Positions 18,225 to 27,482 of a DNA stretch of 34,579 nt are shown here, piece by piece. The first letter of the stretch is position 1, and each line of letters starts with the position of its first letter. Both the position numbers and the translations under genes were made by a program. Below the pieces are notes generated by a model. That model saw nothing but the letters and a program-made list of their open reading frames with translations, was not told where the DNA came from and searched no databases. The stretch is from Methylobrevis pamukkalensis (GTDB taxonomy: Bacteria; Pseudomonadota; Alphaproteobacteria; Rhizobiales; Pleomorphomonadaceae), in NCBI RefSeq assembly GCF_001720135.1, contig NZ_MCRJ01000030.1, positions 1 to 34,579 on the forward strand, given 5' to 3'.

Positions 18225-20761
18225 GCGAGATCCTCGGCGGCGAGCGAGCGGCCGCGGCGGGAGACGGCCCGGTGGGTGAAGAAGCGCACGGAGATCGCCT
18301 CGGACAGGTCCTGAAGGTCCTCGATCAGCCGGTCGAGGATCTCCGGCGTCACCTCCTCGGCGCGGATCGTCTGGATGTCGGCGAGGGCACGGCGGGCAAG
18401 GCGTACCGGCGCCGAGGGCCGGCCGTCGACGATCGCCGACGGCAGGGTGGCAAGATCGGTGTTGATCCGCACCACCTGGAAGGCGACCGAACGCGGATTG
18501 TTGTCGTCGAGGACCAGCAGGTCGAGCACCGGCTCGCGCGAGGTGGTCATCACGTAGCGCGAGCGGTAGGTGATCTGGCTGTCGCCGAGTTCCAGCATCA
18601 GGTCGAGCGCGCTCTGGCGCAGCGGCGTGCCGGAAAAGCGGCGCATGAAGCGGGCAGTGGCGATCGCCCGCTCGATCCGCCGGCCGAGTTCGAGGAAACG
18701 CCAGCCGATCAGCCGGTTCATGTTCTCGCTGGCGAGCCCCGAGAAGGCGGCGATCTGGCGCAGGGCGCGGCGCACCTCGTCGAAGGCGTCGCTGGCCGGC
18801 AGCCGCTTGCCGCGCAGCGCCGCGAACTGCGAGGCGAGATCGGTCACCACCTGGAAGGCGTCGGGGGCCAGCCGGTCGCGGATCACGCCGGCGGAGAAGC
18901 GCGCCGACCGCGTCAGCGCCGGCATCGCACCGTGGGCGCTGTCGTCGGTGATCACCATGGTGGCGATGCGGACGTGGGAGTCATGCTCGTCGCCGTCGCT
19001 CTCGCTGAGCGCCCCGCTGGAGACGAGCATGTCGAGCAGGCCGTCCACCACGTCGCCGTCGCCGACCGTCTCCACGGCGCGGGCCAGCAGCGCGCGCACC
19101 AGCCGCAGCGTCGCCTCGCAGCGTTCCAGATAGCGGCCGAGCCAGAACAGGTTGTCGGCGGCGCGGCTCGGCAGGGTCCCGATGGTGCGGCGGATGCGGA
19201 CATTCTCGTTCTTGGGCAGCAGCGAGGTCTCGACCACCGGCTCGTCGCCGAGCACCCAGACGTCGGCGACCCGCGCGCTGGTCTGCAGCGAGACGGCCCG
19301 GGCGTCGCGGTCGTCGGAAACGCGGCAGAAGCCGCCGGGCATCACGATCCAGTCGTCGTCGCCGGTCGCGACCACGAACAGGCGCAGGATGAACGGGCGC
19401 GGCTCCAGCTTGCCGTCGTGCCAGACCGGCATGGTGGAGAGCTTCACCGCCTCCTGGCCGACGAAGTCGATGCCGCGCTGCTCGATCCGGCCGACGAGAT
19501 CGGCGCGCTGCTCGGGCGAGAGGCTGGAACCGAGCACCACGGCGCGGTCGGGCATGCCGGGCACCTGCGCGCCGAAGGCGGGGGCGATCACCAGCCGGTC
19601 GAATTCGGAAAGCACCACGTCGCGCTCCCGCTCCTGCCCGCACCACCAGGTGGCGACGTTCGGCAGCATCAGGTCCTCGCCGAGGATGTGGCGGGACAGC
19701 GCCGGCATGAAACCCATCAGCGCGCGCGATTCGACGACGCCGGCGCCCAGCGCGTTGGCAACCACCACCGAGCCCTCGCGGATCGACTGCACGAGGCCCG
19801 GCACGCCGAGCCACGAGGCACCGCGCAGCTCCAGCGGATCGGCGAAGTCGGCGTCGAGGCGGCGCCACAGCACGTCGACCCGCCTGAGGCCCGAGACGGT
19901 GCGCACGTAGACCGCGCCGTCGCGCACGGTCAGGTCCTCGCCCTCGACCAGCAGGAAGCCGAGATAGCGGGCAAGATAGGCGTGTTCGAAATAGGTCTCG
20001 TTGAGCGGGCCGGGCGTCAGCAGGCAGACCCGGGCCTCGGCCCGGCTGTTGAGGCGGGCAAGCTCGTTGCGGAAGGCCTGGAAGAAGGAGGCGAGCCGCT
20101 CGACGTTGAGCGAGCGGTAGACCTGCGGCAGGGCGCGCGACAGCGCCAGCCGGTTCTCCAGGGCGTAGCCGGCGCCCGACGGCGCCTGGGTGCGGTCGGA
20201 CAGCACCCACCAGCGCCCGCGCGGGCCGCGGCCGACGTCGACCGCATAGACCCGCAGATGGCGGCCGCCGGAGGGCTCCACGTCCACCAGCGGGCGCAGG
20301 AATTCCGGGCTGCCGGCGATCACGGCGGCCGGCAGCACGCCGTCGGCGACGAGTTCGGCCTTGCCGTAGACGTCCTTCAGCAGCGCCTCGGCCAGCCGGG
20401 CGCGCTGGATCACCCCGGTCTTGAGCTCGGCCCATTCGGTGCTGTCGATCACCAGCGGCACATGGCTCATCGGCCAGGCGCGTTCCGAGCCGGCCTTGTC
20501 GTCGTAGACCCGGTAGAACACGCCGGAATCGCGCAGGTGACGGTCGGCCGCCTGGAAGCTGTGGCCGAGGGTTTCGGGCCCCAGCGCCGCCATCCAGTCG
20601 AGCAGTTCCTTCCAGTGGGCGCGCGGCTTGCCGTCCGCGCCCATCATCTCGTCATAGACGCCGGGCAGCGGCCGATAGCCCTCGAGGAGATCGGCGACCC
20701 GCCGCTCCATCAGGCTCGCCCGCGTTCGTTCCTGCTCGTCCAGCAGCGACACCTGCCCCAC
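18221..20761 (-). CDS. Circularly permuted ATP-grasp / alpha-E domain fusion protein
   Basis: 846 residues combining two families often encoded separately. Residues about 20-490 are a circularly permuted ATP-grasp ligase (CP_ATPgrasp type), with VYVRTVSGLRRVDVLWRR, SWLGVPGLVQSIREGSVVVAN and LPNVATWWCGQ as typical segments. Residues about 515-830 are an all-helical alpha-E domain starting PSRAADNLFWLGRYLERCEATLR. ATP-grasp enzymes join a carboxylate to an amine, so a peptide or amide ligase is inferred. GTG 20761 opens the frame; GTG 20752 has slightly better Shine-Dalgarno spacing (GAGG) and may be the true start. Downstream it overlaps the small transglutaminase by four bases. Confidence 0.88.
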   Translation of the reverse strand: MGQVSLLDEQERTRASLMERRVADLLEGYRPLPGVYDEMMGADGKPRAHWKELLDWMAALGPETLGHSFQAADRHLRDSGVFYRVYDDKAGSERAWPMSHVPLVIDSTEWAELKTGVIQRARLAEALLKDVYGKAELVADGVLPAAVIAGSPEFLRPLVDVEPSGGRHLRVYAVDVGRGPRGRWWVLSDRTQAPSGAGYALENRLALSRALPQVYRSLNVERLASFFQAFRNELARLNSRAEARVCLLTPGPLNETYFEHAYLARYLGFLLVEGEDLTVRDGAVYVRTVSGLRRVDVLWRRLDADFADPLELRGASWLGVPGLVQSIREGSVVVANALGAGVVESRALMGFMPALSRHILGEDLMLPNVATWWCGQERERDVVLSEFDRLVIAPAFGAQVPGMPDRAVVLGSSLSPEQRADLVGRIEQRGIDFVGQEAVKLSTMPVWHDGKLEPRPFILRLFVVATGDDDWIVMPGGFCRVSDDRDARAVSLQTSARVADVWVLGDEPVVETSLLPKNENVRIRRTIGTLPSRAADNLFWLGRYLERCEATLRLVRALLARAVETVGDGDVVDGLLDMLVSSGALSESDGDEHDSHVRIATMVITDDSAHGAMPALTRSARFSAGVIRDRLAPDAFQVVTDLASQFAALRGKRLPASDAFDEVRRALRQIAAFSGLASENMNRLIGWRFLELGRRIERAIATARFMRRFSGTPLRQSALDLMLELGDSQITYRSRYVMTTSREPVLDLLVLDDNNPRSVAFQVVRINTDLATLPSAIVDGRPSAPVRLARRALADIQTIRAEEVTPEILDRLIEDLQDLSEAISVRFFTHRAVSRRGRSLAAEDLA

Positions 20762-20795
20762 CCCTCTGCGTCATGCCGGCCAGCCCCGGGCGGCA

Positions 20796-23700
20796 TCAGA
20801 TCCACGACGGCCGCCTGAGATCCAGCGTCGTCGGAAAATACGGATTGTTCTCCGGCGGCGGCGGCACCATCGCACCGGTGGTGTGGCCGAACGGCTGGAA
20901 CCGCGCCAGCCGCCGCGCCTCGGCCTCGTAGGAGTTCACCGGGAAGACGTCGTAGTTGCGGCCGCCCGGGTGGGCGACGTGGTAGACGCAGCCGCCGAGC
21001 GAGCGCTTCGACCAGCTGTCGTAGAGATCGAAGGTCAGCGGCGCCTGGGCGGGCAGCGTCGGATGCAGGCCGGAGGCCGGCTGCCACGCCTTGTAGCGCA
21101 CGCCGGCGACGAATTCGCCGTTCTTTCCCGTGGAGGTCATCGGCATGCGCCGGCCATTGCAGACGGCAACGTGGCGGTTGGGGTTGAAGCCCTCGACCCG
21201 CAGCTGCAGCCGCTCCACCGAACTGTCGACGTAGCGCACGGTGCCGCCGATCGCCCCTTCCTCGCCCATCACGTGCCACGGCTCCAGCGCCTGGCGGATC
21301 TCCATGGTCACGCCGTCGTAGTCGACCTGGCCATAGTAGGGGAAGCGGAACTCGCGCTGCGCCTCGAACCACACCGGATCGACATTGTAGCCGGCGCGCG
21401 CGCGCAGGTCGCGCAGCACCTCCAGGAAATCGGCCCAGACGAAATGCGGCAGCATGTAGCGGTCATGCAGGTCGGTGCCGTGGCGCACCAGCGGGCCATC
21501 CATCGGCTCGGCCCAGAACCACGAGACCAGCGCACGGATCAGCAGCTGCTGGGCAAGGCTCATGCGCGCGTCCGGCGGCATCTCGAAGGAGCGGAACTCG
21601 ACGAGGCCGAGCCGGCCGGTCGGCCCGTCCGGCGAGAACAGCTTGTCGATGCAGATCTCGGAGCGGTGGGTGTTGCCGCTGACGTCGACGAGGATGTTGC
21701 GGAACAGCCGGTCGACCAGCCACGGCAAGGGCGGGAGGCCCTCGCCGGGCTTCGGCACGTTGGCGAGCGCGATCTCGAGCTCGTAGACCGAATCGTGGCG
21801 GGCCTCGTCGATGCGCGGCGCCTGGCTGGTCGGGCCGATGAACATGCCCGAGAACAGATAGCTGAGCGAGGGGTGGCGCTGCCAGTAGGTGACGAGGCTC
21901 TTGAGCATGTCCGGGCGGCGCAGGAACAGGCTGTCGGCGGGCGTGCCGCCGCCGACCACCACGTGGTTGCCGCCGCCGGTGCCGGTATGGCGGCCGTCGA
22001 TCATGAACTTGTCGGTGCCAAGGCGCGTGAGCCGCGCCTCCTCGTAGACGCCGGTGGTGATGTCGATGCACTCGCGCCAGCTGGCGGCCGGATGCACGTT
22101 GACCTCGATCACGCCCGGGTCGGGGGCGACGCGGATCACGTTGATGCGCGGGTCATGCGGGGGCATGTAGCCCTCGATATGCACCGGCAGGCCGAGCTCC
22201 TCGGCGGTCGCCTCGATGGCGGCGAGCAGTTCCACATAGTCGTCGGCGCGGCCGAGCGGCGGCATGAACACGCAGAGCCGGCCGTCGCGCGGCTCGATCG
22301 TCAGCGCCGTGCGCACGGTGGTGCCGCCGGTGATCCACTGCGCGACGCGCGGATCATCCGGGCTGACCTCGCCGGTGCGGCGGTAGGTCTGGGCAAGTTC
22401 GTCCGGATCGGGCAGGTCCTCGCGCGGGATCGAGGGGTCCATCTCGTGGATGTAGGGATAGGCGGCCGGCGGCACCCACGGCAGCGAGGCGAGCGGCAGG
22501 CGGTAGCCGGCCGGCGAATCGCCGGGGATCAGGAAGATCCGGCCGCGGCGCAGGTTCCAGCGCTCGCTGACCCAGCCCCAGCCGGCCCTGGACTGCCAGC
22601 GCTGCACCGGCAGCACGAAGCCGGTCGGCGTCGCGAGGCCGCGCTCGAACACGCGGGCGATGCGCGCCCGGTCCTCGGCGTTCTCCAGCTTGGAATCGTC
22701 GGTGGTGACGTTGTCGGGAAGGTCCTGCTCCTTGAGGATCCACTGCGCCGGGTCCTCGTAGGCCGGCACCACGAAGTCCGCGGGGATGCCGAGGCGGGCG
22801 GCCACCTTCTCGGTCATCGTCCCGGCGTCGGCGGCGCTCGGCACCGGCATGCCGGTCTCGCGGGCGACGAGGTCGAGGTTGCGCCACAGCGGCTTGCCGT
22901 CCTTGCGCCAGTAGAGCGAGAAGGTCCAGCGCGGCAGGCTCTCGCCCGGATACCACTTGCCCTGGCCGTAGTGGAGGAAGCCGCCGGGGGCAAAGCGGTT
23001 CGAGAGGCGTCGGATCAGTTCGTCGGCGCGGCCGCGCTTGGACGGGCCGACGGCGGCGGTGTTCCATTCGGCGGACTGGTAGTCGTCGATCGAGATGAAG
23101 GTCGGCTCGCCGCCCATGGTGAGGCGCACGTCGCGGGCCTTCAGATCCTCGTCGACCTTGTCGCCGAGGGCGACGAGGTCTTCCCAGGCGTCCTGCGAGA
23201 AGGGCAGCGTCACCCGCGGCTTCTCGGCGATGCGGGCGATGCGCATGTCGAAGTGGAAATCGACCTCGGTGCCCGGCTCGGCGGTGTAGCCGCCGGTGAT
23301 CGGCGCGGCGGAGCGATAGTGCGGCGTCGCGCACAGCGGGATGTGGCCCTCGCCGCAGAACAGGCCGGACGTCGGGTCGAGGCCGACCCAGCCGGCGCCG
23401 GGGATGAACACCTCGGTCCAGGCGTGAAGATCGGTGAAGTCGACCTCGGTGCCGACCGGGCCGTCCAGCGACTTCACGTCCGGCGTCAGCTGGATCAGGT
23501 AGCCGGAGACGAAGCGGGCGGCGAGGCCGAGGTGGCGGAAGATCTGCACCAGCAGCCAGGCGCTGTCGCGGCAGGAGCCGGAGGCGCGTGCCAGGGTCTC
23601 GTCCGGGGTCTGCACGCCGGGCTCGAGGCGGATCTCGTAGCTGATGTCGCTCTGGAGCTGCTGGTTGAGCGCCACCAGATAGTCGACCGTCGGCTTCCTC

Positions 23701-24110
23701 TCGCGCGACACCTTGGCCATGTAGGCCTTGAACAGCTCGTCCTCGGTCTCGCGGACGAGATAGGGCGCAAGCTCGATCGCCAGTTCCGGCGTGTAGGTGA
23801 AGGGCGCCTGCTCGGCGTAGTCCTCGATGAAGAAGTCGAACGGATTGACCACCGCCATCTCGGCGCGCAGGTCGACCGTCACGGAGAATTCGGTGGTGCG
23901 CTCGGGGAAGACGAAGCGGGCGAGCCAGTTGCCGTGCGGGTCCTGCTGCCAGTTCACGAAGTGGTTCTCCGGAACCACCTTGAGCGAATAGGCGGGAATG
24001 GAGGTGCGGCTGTGCGGGGCGGGGCGCAGGCGGACAACCTGCGGAGACAGCGCCACCGGCCGGTCGTAGGTGTAGCGCGTGACATGATGCAGACTGGTCA
24101 TGATGGCCAT
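20796..24110 (-). CDS. Large transglutaminase / DUF2126 putative amidoligase
   Basis: 1104 residues. The N-terminal 1-300 form a Bact_transglu_N domain plus transglutaminase core with catalytic Cys180 (GSCRDSAW), His229 (DLHAWTEVF) and Asp245 (GLDPTSG). The remaining about 800 residues match DUF2126, annotated in Pfam as a putative amidoligase, with segments such as [27 protein letters not shown] [30 protein letters not shown] and [12 protein letters not shown]. One polypeptide thus carries a thiol transferase/hydrolase and a predicted ligase. Start ATG 24110 (GGAGG about 12 bases upstream). The stop is 34 bases before the ATP-grasp gene. First gene of the operon; product unknown. Confidence 0.9.
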   Translation of the reverse strand: MAIMTSLHHVTRYTYDRPVALSPQVVRLRPAPHSRTSIPAYSLKVVPENHFVNWQQDPHGNWLARFVFPERTTEFSVTVDLRAEMAVVNPFDFFIEDYAEQAPFTYTPELAIELAPYLVRETEDELFKAYMAKVSRERKPTVDYLVALNQQLQSDISYEIRLEPGVQTPDETLARASGSCRDSAWLLVQIFRHLGLAARFVSGYLIQLTPDVKSLDGPVGTEVDFTDLHAWTEVFIPGAGWVGLDPTSGLFCGEGHIPLCATPHYRSAAPITGGYTAEPGTEVDFHFDMRIARIAEKPRVTLPFSQDAWEDLVALGDKVDEDLKARDVRLTMGGEPTFISIDDYQSAEWNTAAVGPSKRGRADELIRRLSNRFAPGGFLHYGQGKWYPGESLPRWTFSLYWRKDGKPLWRNLDLVARETGMPVPSAADAGTMTEKVAARLGIPADFVVPAYEDPAQWILKEQDLPDNVTTDDSKLENAEDRARIARVFERGLATPTGFVLPVQRWQSRAGWGWVSERWNLRRGRIFLIPGDSPAGYRLPLASLPWVPPAAYPYIHEMDPSIPREDLPDPDELAQTYRRTGEVSPDDPRVAQWITGGTTVRTALTIEPRDGRLCVFMPPLGRADDYVELLAAIEATAEELGLPVHIEGYMPPHDPRINVIRVAPDPGVIEVNVHPAASWRECIDITTGVYEEARLTRLGTDKFMIDGRHTGTGGGNHVVVGGGTPADSLFLRRPDMLKSLVTYWQRHPSLSYLFSGMFIGPTSQAPRIDEARHDSVYELEIALANVPKPGEGLPPLPWLVDRLFRNILVDVSGNTHRSEICIDKLFSPDGPTGRLGLVEFRSFEMPPDARMSLAQQLLIRALVSWFWAEPMDGPLVRHGTDLHDRYMLPHFVWADFLEVLRDLRARAGYNVDPVWFEAQREFRFPYYGQVDYDGVTMEIRQALEPWHVMGEEGAIGGTVRYVDSSVERLQLRVEGFNPNRHVAVCNGRRMPMTSTGKNGEFVAGVRYKAWQPASGLHPTLPAQAPLTFDLYDSWSKRSLGGCVYHVAHPGGRNYDVFPVNSYEAEARRLARFQPFGHTTGAMVPPPPENNPYFPTTLDLRRPSWI

Positions 24111-24334
24111 AGGCTGCCGGAACCTCCGCTTTCGCTCTCGCATGTCGCGCCGGAACGGGCGGGCGTCTTGTCCCGACCCGTCTCCGGAACACTCTGGTCT
24201 CGATCGGGCGGGCCCGCCTGCAGGCCTGCCGCCTGCGCCGCAGGCCGGCGCAAATCGGCGGTCCGCGCCGGACCGACGCAAACCGCCTGGACCCATTAGA
24301 CGCCAAACGGGCGGTGCAGAAAAGCCTTTCCTCT

Positions 24335-24426
24335 GGGCATGGCGATTCCGGGGGCAATGCCGGGCACGTGCGAGCCCGGCACGCCATGCCCGGACCGTGA
24401 TCAGTGGGCGGTCATTCGCCGATCAC
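24335..24426. repeat. Nested palindromes (REP-like)
   Basis: An outer repeat GGGCATGGCG (24337-24346) / CGCCATGCCC (24382-24391) encloses GCCGGGC-ACGTGCGA-GCCCGGC. Immediately after it GTGATC (24397-24402) pairs with GATCAC (24421-24426) around GGGCG...CGCC. The GCCGGGC...GCCCGGC core resembles the REP-like modules at 8704-8841. No coding potential. Confidence 0.5.
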
Positions 24427-24493
24427 CGGGCAATCACGAAAATGTCAATCCGGTCGGCTTGCACGCGGGCGGGGGCATCCCAATTTCATGTGT

Positions 24494-24636
24494 ACGGTGG
24501 CGACGCCCCCGAACGTCGGCAATGCCCCCCCGTCTTGGCCGACGGCTCGTCACCAGCGCTGGAGTCCCTCCCAGCGAGTGCGCCTTCCCGATGGCGCCAA
24601 GCGCAGTCTGCCCCGAGACTGGGCGCTTTACTTTTT
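24494..24636 (+). ncRNA. Candidate small RNA with C-rich loops and terminator
   Basis: Three stem-loops lie in series on the plus strand: CGTCGGC/GCCGACG (24514-24520 with 24538-24544), whose loop has seven consecutive C; CGCTGG/CCAGCG (24557-24562 with 24571-24576) with loop AGTCCCTC; and an AAGCGC-AGTCT / AGACT-GG-GCGCTT hairpin (24599-24628) followed by TTTACTTTTT, an intrinsic terminator. A weak promoter TTGCAC-17-AATTTC (24459-24487) would start transcription near 24494. C/U-rich loops able to pair with Shine-Dalgarno sequences are typical of several alphaproteobacterial trans-acting RNAs. I cannot assign a known family. It could instead be an attenuator in the xth leader. Confidence 0.4.
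24599..24636 (+). terminator. Rho-independent terminator upstream of xth
   Basis: The stem is AAGCGC AGTCT / AGACT GCGCTT with a two-base GG bulge and a six-base loop, followed by TTT AC TTTTT. Its orientation is plus, yet no plus-strand protein gene precedes it for over 7 kb, which is the main reason to suspect an RNA gene or a leader attenuator. Confidence 0.6.
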
Positions 24637-24783
24637 GCGAACCCGCTTCGTCAAGCCCGGCCGATGTCGACGGCCCGCCGCGGCGGTGGACAGGCCGCCG
24701 CGGCCGGCGAATTCGCTTGGCGCGCGGCGCGGCGGCGGGGCAGAGTGCGGCCTCCCGCCGCGACCCCGGAATCCCGCCCCTTC

Positions 24784-25601
24784 ATGTCCGCTCTCCTGTC
24801 GATCGCCACCTGGAACATCAACTCGGTGCGGATGCGCCGCGGCATCGTCGAGCAGCTGATCGACCGCCATGCGCCGGACGTGATCTGCCTGCAGGAGACC
24901 AAATGCGCCGACGGCCAGTTTCCGGCCGCCGATTTCCGCAAGCTCGGCTACGGCCACATCGCGCTCAACGGCGGGCGCGGCGGCTACCACGGGGTGGCGA
25001 TCGTCTCGCGCTTTCCGCTCGATGATGTCGAGACCCACGATTTCTGCGCCAAGGGCGACCCGCGCCATGTGGCGGCCACGGTCGGGCGTGGCGACGTGCG
25101 GATGCGCGTGCACAATTTCTACGTCCCCGCCGGCGGGGACGAGCCGGACCCGGCGATCAATCCGAAATTCGCCCACAAGCTCGCCTTCCTGGAGGAAATG
25201 ACCGCCTGGCTGCCCACGGCCTCGGGAAGTCTTCCGGACGCGTGGTGGGCGACCTCAACGTCGCCCCCTATGAAAGCGATGTCTGGTCGCACAAGGCGCT
25301 GCTCAAGATCGTCAGCCACACGCCGGTCGAATGCGCGGCGCTGGAAGGGCTGCGGCGCGCCGGCGGCTGGACCGACCTGATGCGCGAGATGTATCCCGAG
25401 CCCGAACCGCTGTTCACCTGGTGGAGCTACCGGGCGGCGGACTGGCGGGCCTCGAACAAGGGACGGCGCCTCGACCATGTCTGGACCCATCCGGCGCTGG
25501 CGGCGCGGGCGCGCTCGCTGACCGTGCTGAAGGAGGCGCGCGACTGGTCGCGGCCGTCCGACCACGTGCCCGTCATCGCCCATTTCGACCTGTCGTCGTG
25601 A
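24784..25601 (+). CDS. xth: Exodeoxyribonuclease III (one-base frameshift)
   Basis: Metal-dependent AP endonuclease/3'-exonuclease of base-excision repair, about 272 residues after correction. Motifs: ATWNINSVR (N-terminal Asn), LQETK with metal-binding Glu38, GDLNVAP (Asp/Asn of the active site), RLDHVW and the catalytic SDHVPV near the C-terminus. The two halves join only if one base is added between about 25215 and 25240, just before GDLNVAP; the ORF is otherwise intact, so a sequencing error is likelier than loss of a repair gene. ATG 24784. Convergent with the TerB-like gene, ending 16 bases before it. Confidence 0.88.
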
Positions 25602-25617
25602 ATGTGAACCCGAAGGA

Positions 25618-26073
25618 TCAGGGCGCGCGCCGGGTGGCGGCGATGCGCTGGCGCAGCTTGTTGCGGGTTTCGGCCGGCACGCCGAGCATGTCGGCGATGC
25701 GCCACACGGTCGCGTCCTCGATCTCCTGGGCCGCGCCGTCGGCATAGACCAGATCCCACAGCATCTCGACGATGCGCGCGCGGCCGGCCAGATCCATCCG
25801 CCGGTTGAGCACGGCGGTGAAATCGGAGAGATCCACGGATTCCAGGTCGCGGCGGCGCGCCTCCTCCACCAGCCGCTCGGTTTCGGCGCTGCCGATGCGG
25901 AAGGTCTTCGCGAGGGTCGCGGTGAGATTGTCGCGCTCGGCCGGCGTTGCGGCGCCGTCGGCGGCGATGGTGTGGATCATCAGCGCGGCGAGCGCCACGC
26001 GCTCGTCGATCGCGGCGCCCTCAGTGGTACGCCCGCCGGGATCGCGGAACATCGCCAGCAACGTCTCGAACAC
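25618..26073 (-). CDS. TerB-family (tellurite resistance-like) protein
   Basis: 151-residue helical protein matching the TerB-like fold: AALMIHTIAADGAATPAERDNL near the N-terminus and MLWDLVYADGAAQEIEDATVWRIADMLG near the C-terminus are the duplicated acidic helix motifs (ADG...E) seen in TerB proteins. Function in this family is poorly known and most members are not linked to tellurite. The start is taken as GTG 26073, with AGGGGGA upstream; ATG 26049 is the next option. No signal peptide or membrane segment. It has no ter partners nearby. Confidence 0.75.
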   Translation of the reverse strand: MFETLLAMFRDPGGRTTEGAAIDERVALAALMIHTIAADGAATPAERDNLTATLAKTFRIGSAETERLVEEARRRDLESVDLSDFTAVLNRRMDLAGRARIVEMLWDLVYADGAAQEIEDATVWRIADMLGVPAETRNKLRQRIAATRRAP

Positions 26074-26253
26074 CGGCCGTTCCCCCTGCCGCACGGCCCG
26101 CGCTGCCGGCCGTGCACCGGCCGGCCGCAGCCCTCGCTTCACAATAGGGAGCCGGGCGGGCGTGGCAATCGCGGGCAATGCGCGGCCGGTCGATCGGCGG
26201 GCCGTTGCGGCTTTGAGGTCACACGGGGGCGCGACGCCCCGGCGCGCGGGGCG

Positions 26254-27039
26254 TCAGGCGCCGAGCACTGCCTCGAGCGCGGGATAGAGCGGCGCCGGGC
26301 CGGCGATCAGGCGGTTGCCCCGGGTCAGGCCGTCGTTCGCAAGGAAGTCGTTGGTCCGCCCGCCGGCGCCATTCACGAGCGCGATGCCGGCCAGGCAGTC
26401 CCAGGAATTGATGTGGCTCTCGACATAGCCGATCAGCCGGCCGCAGGCGACGTAGCAGAGGCCGAGCGCGCCCGAGCCCTCGCGGTGATACATGCCGCCG
26501 GCCTCCAGCAGCCGCGACAGCGCCGGGATCAGCGGCTTCGGCCCGACCCGGGTGGAATAGCCGAGGCTGGTCATGCCGGCGTCGAGCCCGGCCGCGGTGC
26601 TGACCGACATCGGCCTGCCGTTGAGGGTTGCCCGGCCGTCGCCGCCGACGGCGAAGAACTCGTCGCGGACCGGCGCATAGACGAGGCCGATCTCGATCCG
26701 GCCGGCGCGAAGGTAGGCGATCGACACGCACCAGGCCGACATGCCGCAGATGAACGGCTGGGTGCCGTCGATGGGATCGACCACCCAGATGCCCTGCTCG
26801 GGCGAAAAGTCGCTCATGCCGGTCTCCTCGCCGAGGAAGGCATCCTCCGGAAAGGCCTCGGACAGCCGGCGCCGGATCAGCAGCTCGGTCTCGACATCGG
26901 CCTCGCTCGCCAGATCCTGCAGGCCCTTCACCTTGATCGTCAGGCTGTCCAGCTTGCGGAAATAGTCCAGCGCCAGCGCGCCGGCCTCGCGGGCAACGGC
27001 ACTGGCAACGGCGAATCGGCGGTCGATGTCTGCGGTCAT
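26254..27039 (-). CDS. Inositol monophosphatase-family phosphatase
   Basis: 261-residue Mg-dependent, lithium-sensitive-type phosphatase. Metal-binding motifs are GEE (70-72), VVDPIDGT (86-93, Asp88 and Asp91) and SWDCLAG (212-218). The usual DGTxNF reads DGTQPF here, with Pro replacing the conserved Asn. Substrate could be inositol-1-phosphate, histidinol phosphate (HisN type) or 3'-phosphoadenosine compounds; the sequence alone does not decide. ATG 27039 is preceded by a weak ribosome site. It is 180 bases upstream of the TerB-like gene on the same strand, perhaps cotranscribed. Confidence 0.85.
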   Translation of the reverse strand: MTADIDRRFAVASAVAREAGALALDYFRKLDSLTIKVKGLQDLASEADVETELLIRRRLSEAFPEDAFLGEETGMSDFSPEQGIWVVDPIDGTQPFICGMSAWCVSIAYLRAGRIEIGLVYAPVRDEFFAVGGDGRATLNGRPMSVSTAAGLDAGMTSLGYSTRVGPKPLIPALSRLLEAGGMYHREGSGALGLCYVACGRLIGYVESHINSWDCLAGIALVNGAGGRTNDFLANDGLTRGNRLIAGPAPLYPALEAVLGA

Positions 27040-27363
27040 CGTCTGTCCCTGAAATGTCGGCCTCGAGAACCATCGGCCGCGTGAAACACCGGCAGCGCCG
27101 GAACGGCGCGCAAGGTGATGGTCGGCCAGCAGTAGCAAGACGGCGGCGCGTTTCAAACCGCAGCCCGGGCAGAGCGGGCATGCAACCGGACTGCGCGGTC
27201 GACATTCGGAGCAGGGGCGAGCCGCGCGTCAGGCGCTGAAGCACCGACCTCCGCCCTCGGCGATCCGGTCGCTCGGCCTGTCACGGGCATGAAGACTGCC
27301 GAACCGGCACACCCGGACGGCTTGCCAGGGGGTCGACGGACATTACGTGCGGTGGAGGAGGAC
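27040..27363. other. Intergenic region, no gene seen
   Basis: About 320 bases between the IMPase-family gene and the tRNA. It presumably contains the promoter of the phosphatase gene, but no clear hexamers or long palindromes stand out. Open frames here have no family similarity. Confidence 0.4.
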
Positions 27364-27438
27364 TGGTGGAGCGAGGGGAATCGAACCCCTGACCTCTGCA
27401 GTGCGATTGCAGCGCTCTCCCATCTGAGCTACGGCCCC
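27364..27438 (-). tRNA. tRNA-Ala(CGC), one base short in the acceptor stem
   Basis: Cloverleaf: acceptor GGGGCCG, D-arm GCTC...GAGC, anticodon stem CTGCA/TGCAG with loop ATCGCAC (anticodon CGC, reading GCG), T-arm AGGGG-TTCGATT-CCCCT, encoded CCA. The 3' acceptor strand reads CGCTCC instead of the seven bases CGGCTCC needed to pair, so one G (near 27372) is missing. With it restored the stem pairs fully and has the G3-U70 alanine identity pair. Treated as a real, functional gene with an error in the sequence. Confidence 0.92.
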
Positions 27439-27452
27439 ATTCAGGTGGCAGG

Positions 27453-27482
27453 CATTTAGGCGACGGGGGCCATGCCTGTCAA
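27453..27482 (-). promoter_or_regulatory. Sigma-70-type promoter of tRNA-Ala
   Basis: Read on the minus strand: consensus -35 TTGACA (27477-27482), 18-base spacer, -10 TAAATG (27453-27458). Transcription would begin about 27446, some eight bases before the mature 5' end. The near-perfect -35 and position support it. Confidence 0.7.

Larger units (their letters stand above)
24111..24783. other. Long intergenic region with palindromes and a candidate RNA gene
   Basis: About 670 bases between the divergent large transglutaminase and xth. It holds nested palindromes at 24335-24426 and a series of stem-loops ending in an intrinsic terminator at 24599-24636 on the plus strand. The stretch 24111-24330 presumably holds the promoter of the transglutaminase operon, but I see no clear hexamers. 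Open frames here lack family similarity and ribosome sites. Confidence 0.6.

Noticed and set aside
18272..20818. 848-codon open frame opposite the ATP-grasp/alpha-E gene
   Set aside because: Antisense shadow; the minus-strand protein matches known families over its full length.
20883..24299. 1138-codon open frame opposite the DUF2126 gene
   Set aside because: Same composition artefact: the codon bias of the real gene removes stops on the opposite strand. No recognisable motif.
24100..24783. Protein-coding extension upstream of xth (frame open from 24100)
   Set aside because: Composition is that of intergenic DNA with palindromes and a terminator inside it; ExoIII similarity starts at ATG 24784.
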